The notes under the pieces were generated by a model. The model saw nothing but the letters and a program-made list of their open reading frames with translations, ran no database searches and was not told the DNA's origin. A DNA stretch of 7,984 bases from an uncultured Lachnospiraceae bacterium. Its GTDB lineage: Bacteria; Bacillota; Clostridia; Lachnospirales; Lachnospiraceae. Location of the stretch: NCBI GenBank assembly GCA_947651335.1, contig CANSYV010000052.1:1-7984 (forward strand), in the 5' to 3' direction. Made by a program: the position numbers and the translations under genes. Within the stretch, counting starts at the first letter, position 1. Each line of letters opens with the position of its first letter. This document shows, in pieces, positions 6,847 through 7,984 of this stretch.

Positions 6847-7920
6847 TTAGGACTCCAGCAGTACACCGGAACTGATATACTCTGCCGCATTGTCTTTCGT
6901 GATGCATCCCCCTTCCACAAAAGTCTCGCTGAGGAATTTTGTCTCGCCGTTAAAGTAAGCCTCCGCTGTCTCCGTGGCCAGATTCCCCTGGCGGACAAAG
7001 CTGTTCAGCCCGGTACAGTAGGTGTCGCAGTCCTGAATCAGTTCCACTGCCCGCACTTCCGCGTCCGCAGTGGAGCAGACGACCACCTTGTCCTCAAGTC
7101 CGTTGTCCACCAGCAGCTGATAGGCGGGAAGCCCCATCACATCTGCCTCTGTGATAATCAGATTAAAGTCTATGTTCCGTGCCAGGAAATCTTCCAGCTG
7201 GCTCACTGTCTGGTCTTCAAACCAGTCTGTGTACATCTGATAGACAATGTTGAAATCACAGGCTCCGTCGCTGATGAGCTTGGCTTCTGTGATCCCCTCG
7301 ATCACTCCCTGTCTTCTGTCCTGACAGATGCGCTCGCCTTTTACTCCGGAGATGATTACCGCATTGATTTCTTTGCCTTTAATCTTGGACGCCGCCCACT
7401 GGCCGCAGAGTTCTCCATTTTTTCTGTTATCCACAAGAATGGTGGTCAGAAGGGACTGGGTGTTAATCTTATTATCCAGGGCAATCACCGGGATTCCCTG
7501 CTCCACCACATGGTCCACCGTTGCGCTGATTGCTTCCGGGTCCGCGCAGTTCACAAACATTAAGTCCAAATCCTGTGCCGCCATATCCTCAATATCCGCC
7601 ACCATCTGGGTAACGTCCCCATTGGCATCTGTGGAATAGTAATCCCACCCCAGGTCTTTGCAGTTTTTTGCCACCGTGGCTTCCAGCTGGGTCCAGGAAT
7701 CGTAGACAAGAGAATAACTGGCAAATCCGATGGAATAGGTGTCTCCATTTTTCGGCTCCACTGTGCCCCCTGACGCTGTGTCAGCCGCTGTCTCTTTCTT
7801 CTCCCCGCTGGCTTCTGTTGTCTCTGCTGTTGAAGATTTTCCCGAACTGCAGGCTGTGAGACTGAGCGCCATAATTCCTGCCAGCATTGCCGCCGTGATA
7901 CGTTTTGTGATTTTTTTCAT
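6847..7920 (-). CDS. Sugar/polyol ABC transporter substrate-binding lipoprotein
   Basis: This extracellular, membrane-anchored binding protein delivers the substrate to the importer. It has 357 residues. The N-terminus KKITKR is followed by a hydrophobic segment and the lipobox LTAC with lipidated C24. A Ser/Thr/Glu-rich linker runs to about residue 60. The mature fold looks like the type 1 periplasmic binding protein family (ribose/galactose type): IGFASYSLVYDSW (64-76), DANGDVTQMVADIEDMAAQDLDLMFV as the first-domain helix and strand (about 98-123), QGIPVIALDN (141-150) and LDEF-like hinge regions near 240-260. The start is firm: AGGAGGG at 7929-7935, eight bases before ATG, followed by a normal signal peptide. 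It is the first gene of the visible operon and is separated from the ATPase gene by 160 bases with a hairpin, an arrangement common for genes needing high expression. The ligand is not readable from sequence; a small polyol is inferred from the operon. Confidence 0.94.
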   Translation of the reverse strand: MKKITKRITAAMLAGIMALSLTACSSGKSSTAETTEASGEKKETAADTASGGTVEPKNGDTYSIGFASYSLVYDSWTQLEATVAKNCKDLGWDYYSTDANGDVTQMVADIEDMAAQDLDLMFVNCADPEAISATVDHVVEQGIPVIALDNKINTQSLLTTILVDNRKNGELCGQWAASKIKGKEINAVIISGVKGERICQDRRQGVIEGITEAKLISDGACDFNIVYQMYTDWFEDQTVSQLEDFLARNIDFNLIITEADVMGLPAYQLLVDNGLEDKVVVCSTADAEVRAVELIQDCDTYCTGLNSFVRQGNLATETAEAYFNGETKFLSETFVEGGCITKDNAAEYISSGVLLES

Positions 7921-7928
7921 TTTGTAAA

Positions 7929-7935
7929 CCCTCCT
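7929..7935 (-). promoter_or_regulatory. Strong ribosome binding site of the binding-protein gene
   Basis: AGGAGGG with an 8-base A/T-rich spacer precedes the ATG at 7920. It is near-ideal and fixes the start of the lipoprotein. It is the strongest site in the window, in keeping with high demand for the binding protein. Confidence 0.85.
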
Positions 7936-7940
7936 CGTAT

Positions 7941-7979
7941 AATAAGTTTATAGCAAAGAAAACAAGCTATAGACTTATT
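7941..7979. promoter_or_regulatory. 14-bp inverted repeat upstream of the operon's first visible gene (operator or leader hairpin)
   Basis: The arms AATAAGTTTATAGC (7941-7954) and GCTATAGACTTATT (7966-7979) match in reverse complement at 13 of 14 positions and enclose an 11-base A-rich spacer. The element ends five bases before the ribosome site of the binding-protein gene. As DNA it has the dyad symmetry of a binding site for a dimeric regulator. As minus-strand RNA it could form a hairpin with one C-A mismatch in the 5' leader. Plus-strand RNA would pair fully through a U.G wobble, but no plus-strand gene ends here, so a plus-strand terminator is unlikely. The promoter itself is probably just outside the window. 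Confidence 0.55.
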
Positions 7980-7984
7980 CTCTT

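Noticed and set aside
6742..7563. Long open frame (273 codons) on the plus strand, antisense to the binding-protein gene.
   Set aside because: It lies opposite a clearly coding lipoprotein gene, has no ribosome site or recognisable domain, and its composition is that expected of a shadow frame.
7937..7965. TTGTTT and TTATAC, 17 bases apart on the minus strand, as a promoter for the operon.
   Set aside because: Transcription would begin within the ribosome binding site at 7929-7935, leaving no usable leader. The boxes are also weak matches.

Overview
The window looks like a piece of a Clostridia chromosome, most likely Lachnospiraceae. The reasons are the strong AGGAGG-type ribosome sites, a lysine-rich lipoprotein signal peptide ending in LTAC, a YesN-type (REC plus AraC) response regulator beside a sugar ABC transporter, and a GC content near 50%. 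This assignment is inference from gene style; no marker gene is present. All seven genes lie on the minus strand, so the transcription order runs from the right edge to the left edge.

Layout in transcription order. Positions 7921-7984 hold a leader with a 14-bp near-perfect inverted repeat and a strong ribosome site. Next come a sugar-binding lipoprotein (7920-6847), a 160-base gap with a 60-base fold-back element, a RbsA/MglA-type ATPase with two nucleotide-binding domains (6686-5178), an RbsC-type permease (5175-4207), a zinc- and NAD-dependent medium-chain dehydrogenase (4185-3100), DhaK (3088-2093) and DhaL (2082-1438). A 115-base gap carries a TATAAT box and a hairpin. Last is a response regulator (1322 to beyond position 1) whose DNA-binding domain is cut off by the window edge. 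From the ATPase to DhaL the genes are 2 to 21 bases apart, and several stop codons overlap the next ribosome site. This indicates one operon.

How they work together (inference from families). The lipoprotein captures a small polyol or sugar. The ATPase and a permease dimer import it. The dehydrogenase, which resembles the erythritol/L-threitol dehydrogenase group, oxidises it to a ketose. DhaK, with all three catalytic residues in the E. coli numbering, and DhaL phosphorylate that ketose. The best hypothesis is a four-carbon polyol (erythritol or threitol) pathway through erythrulose and erythrulose phosphate. A three-carbon (glycerol/dihydroxyacetone) substrate remains possible. The erythrulose-phosphate isomerases the tetritol route needs, any sensor kinase and any PTS subunit DhaM are not in the window.

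No tRNA, rRNA, CRISPR array, insertion sequence or recognisable mobile gene was seen. The most interesting points are the predicted tetritol operon in a probable gut Clostridium, the missing phosphate-donor subunit, and three unexplained inverted-repeat elements placed at regulatory positions.
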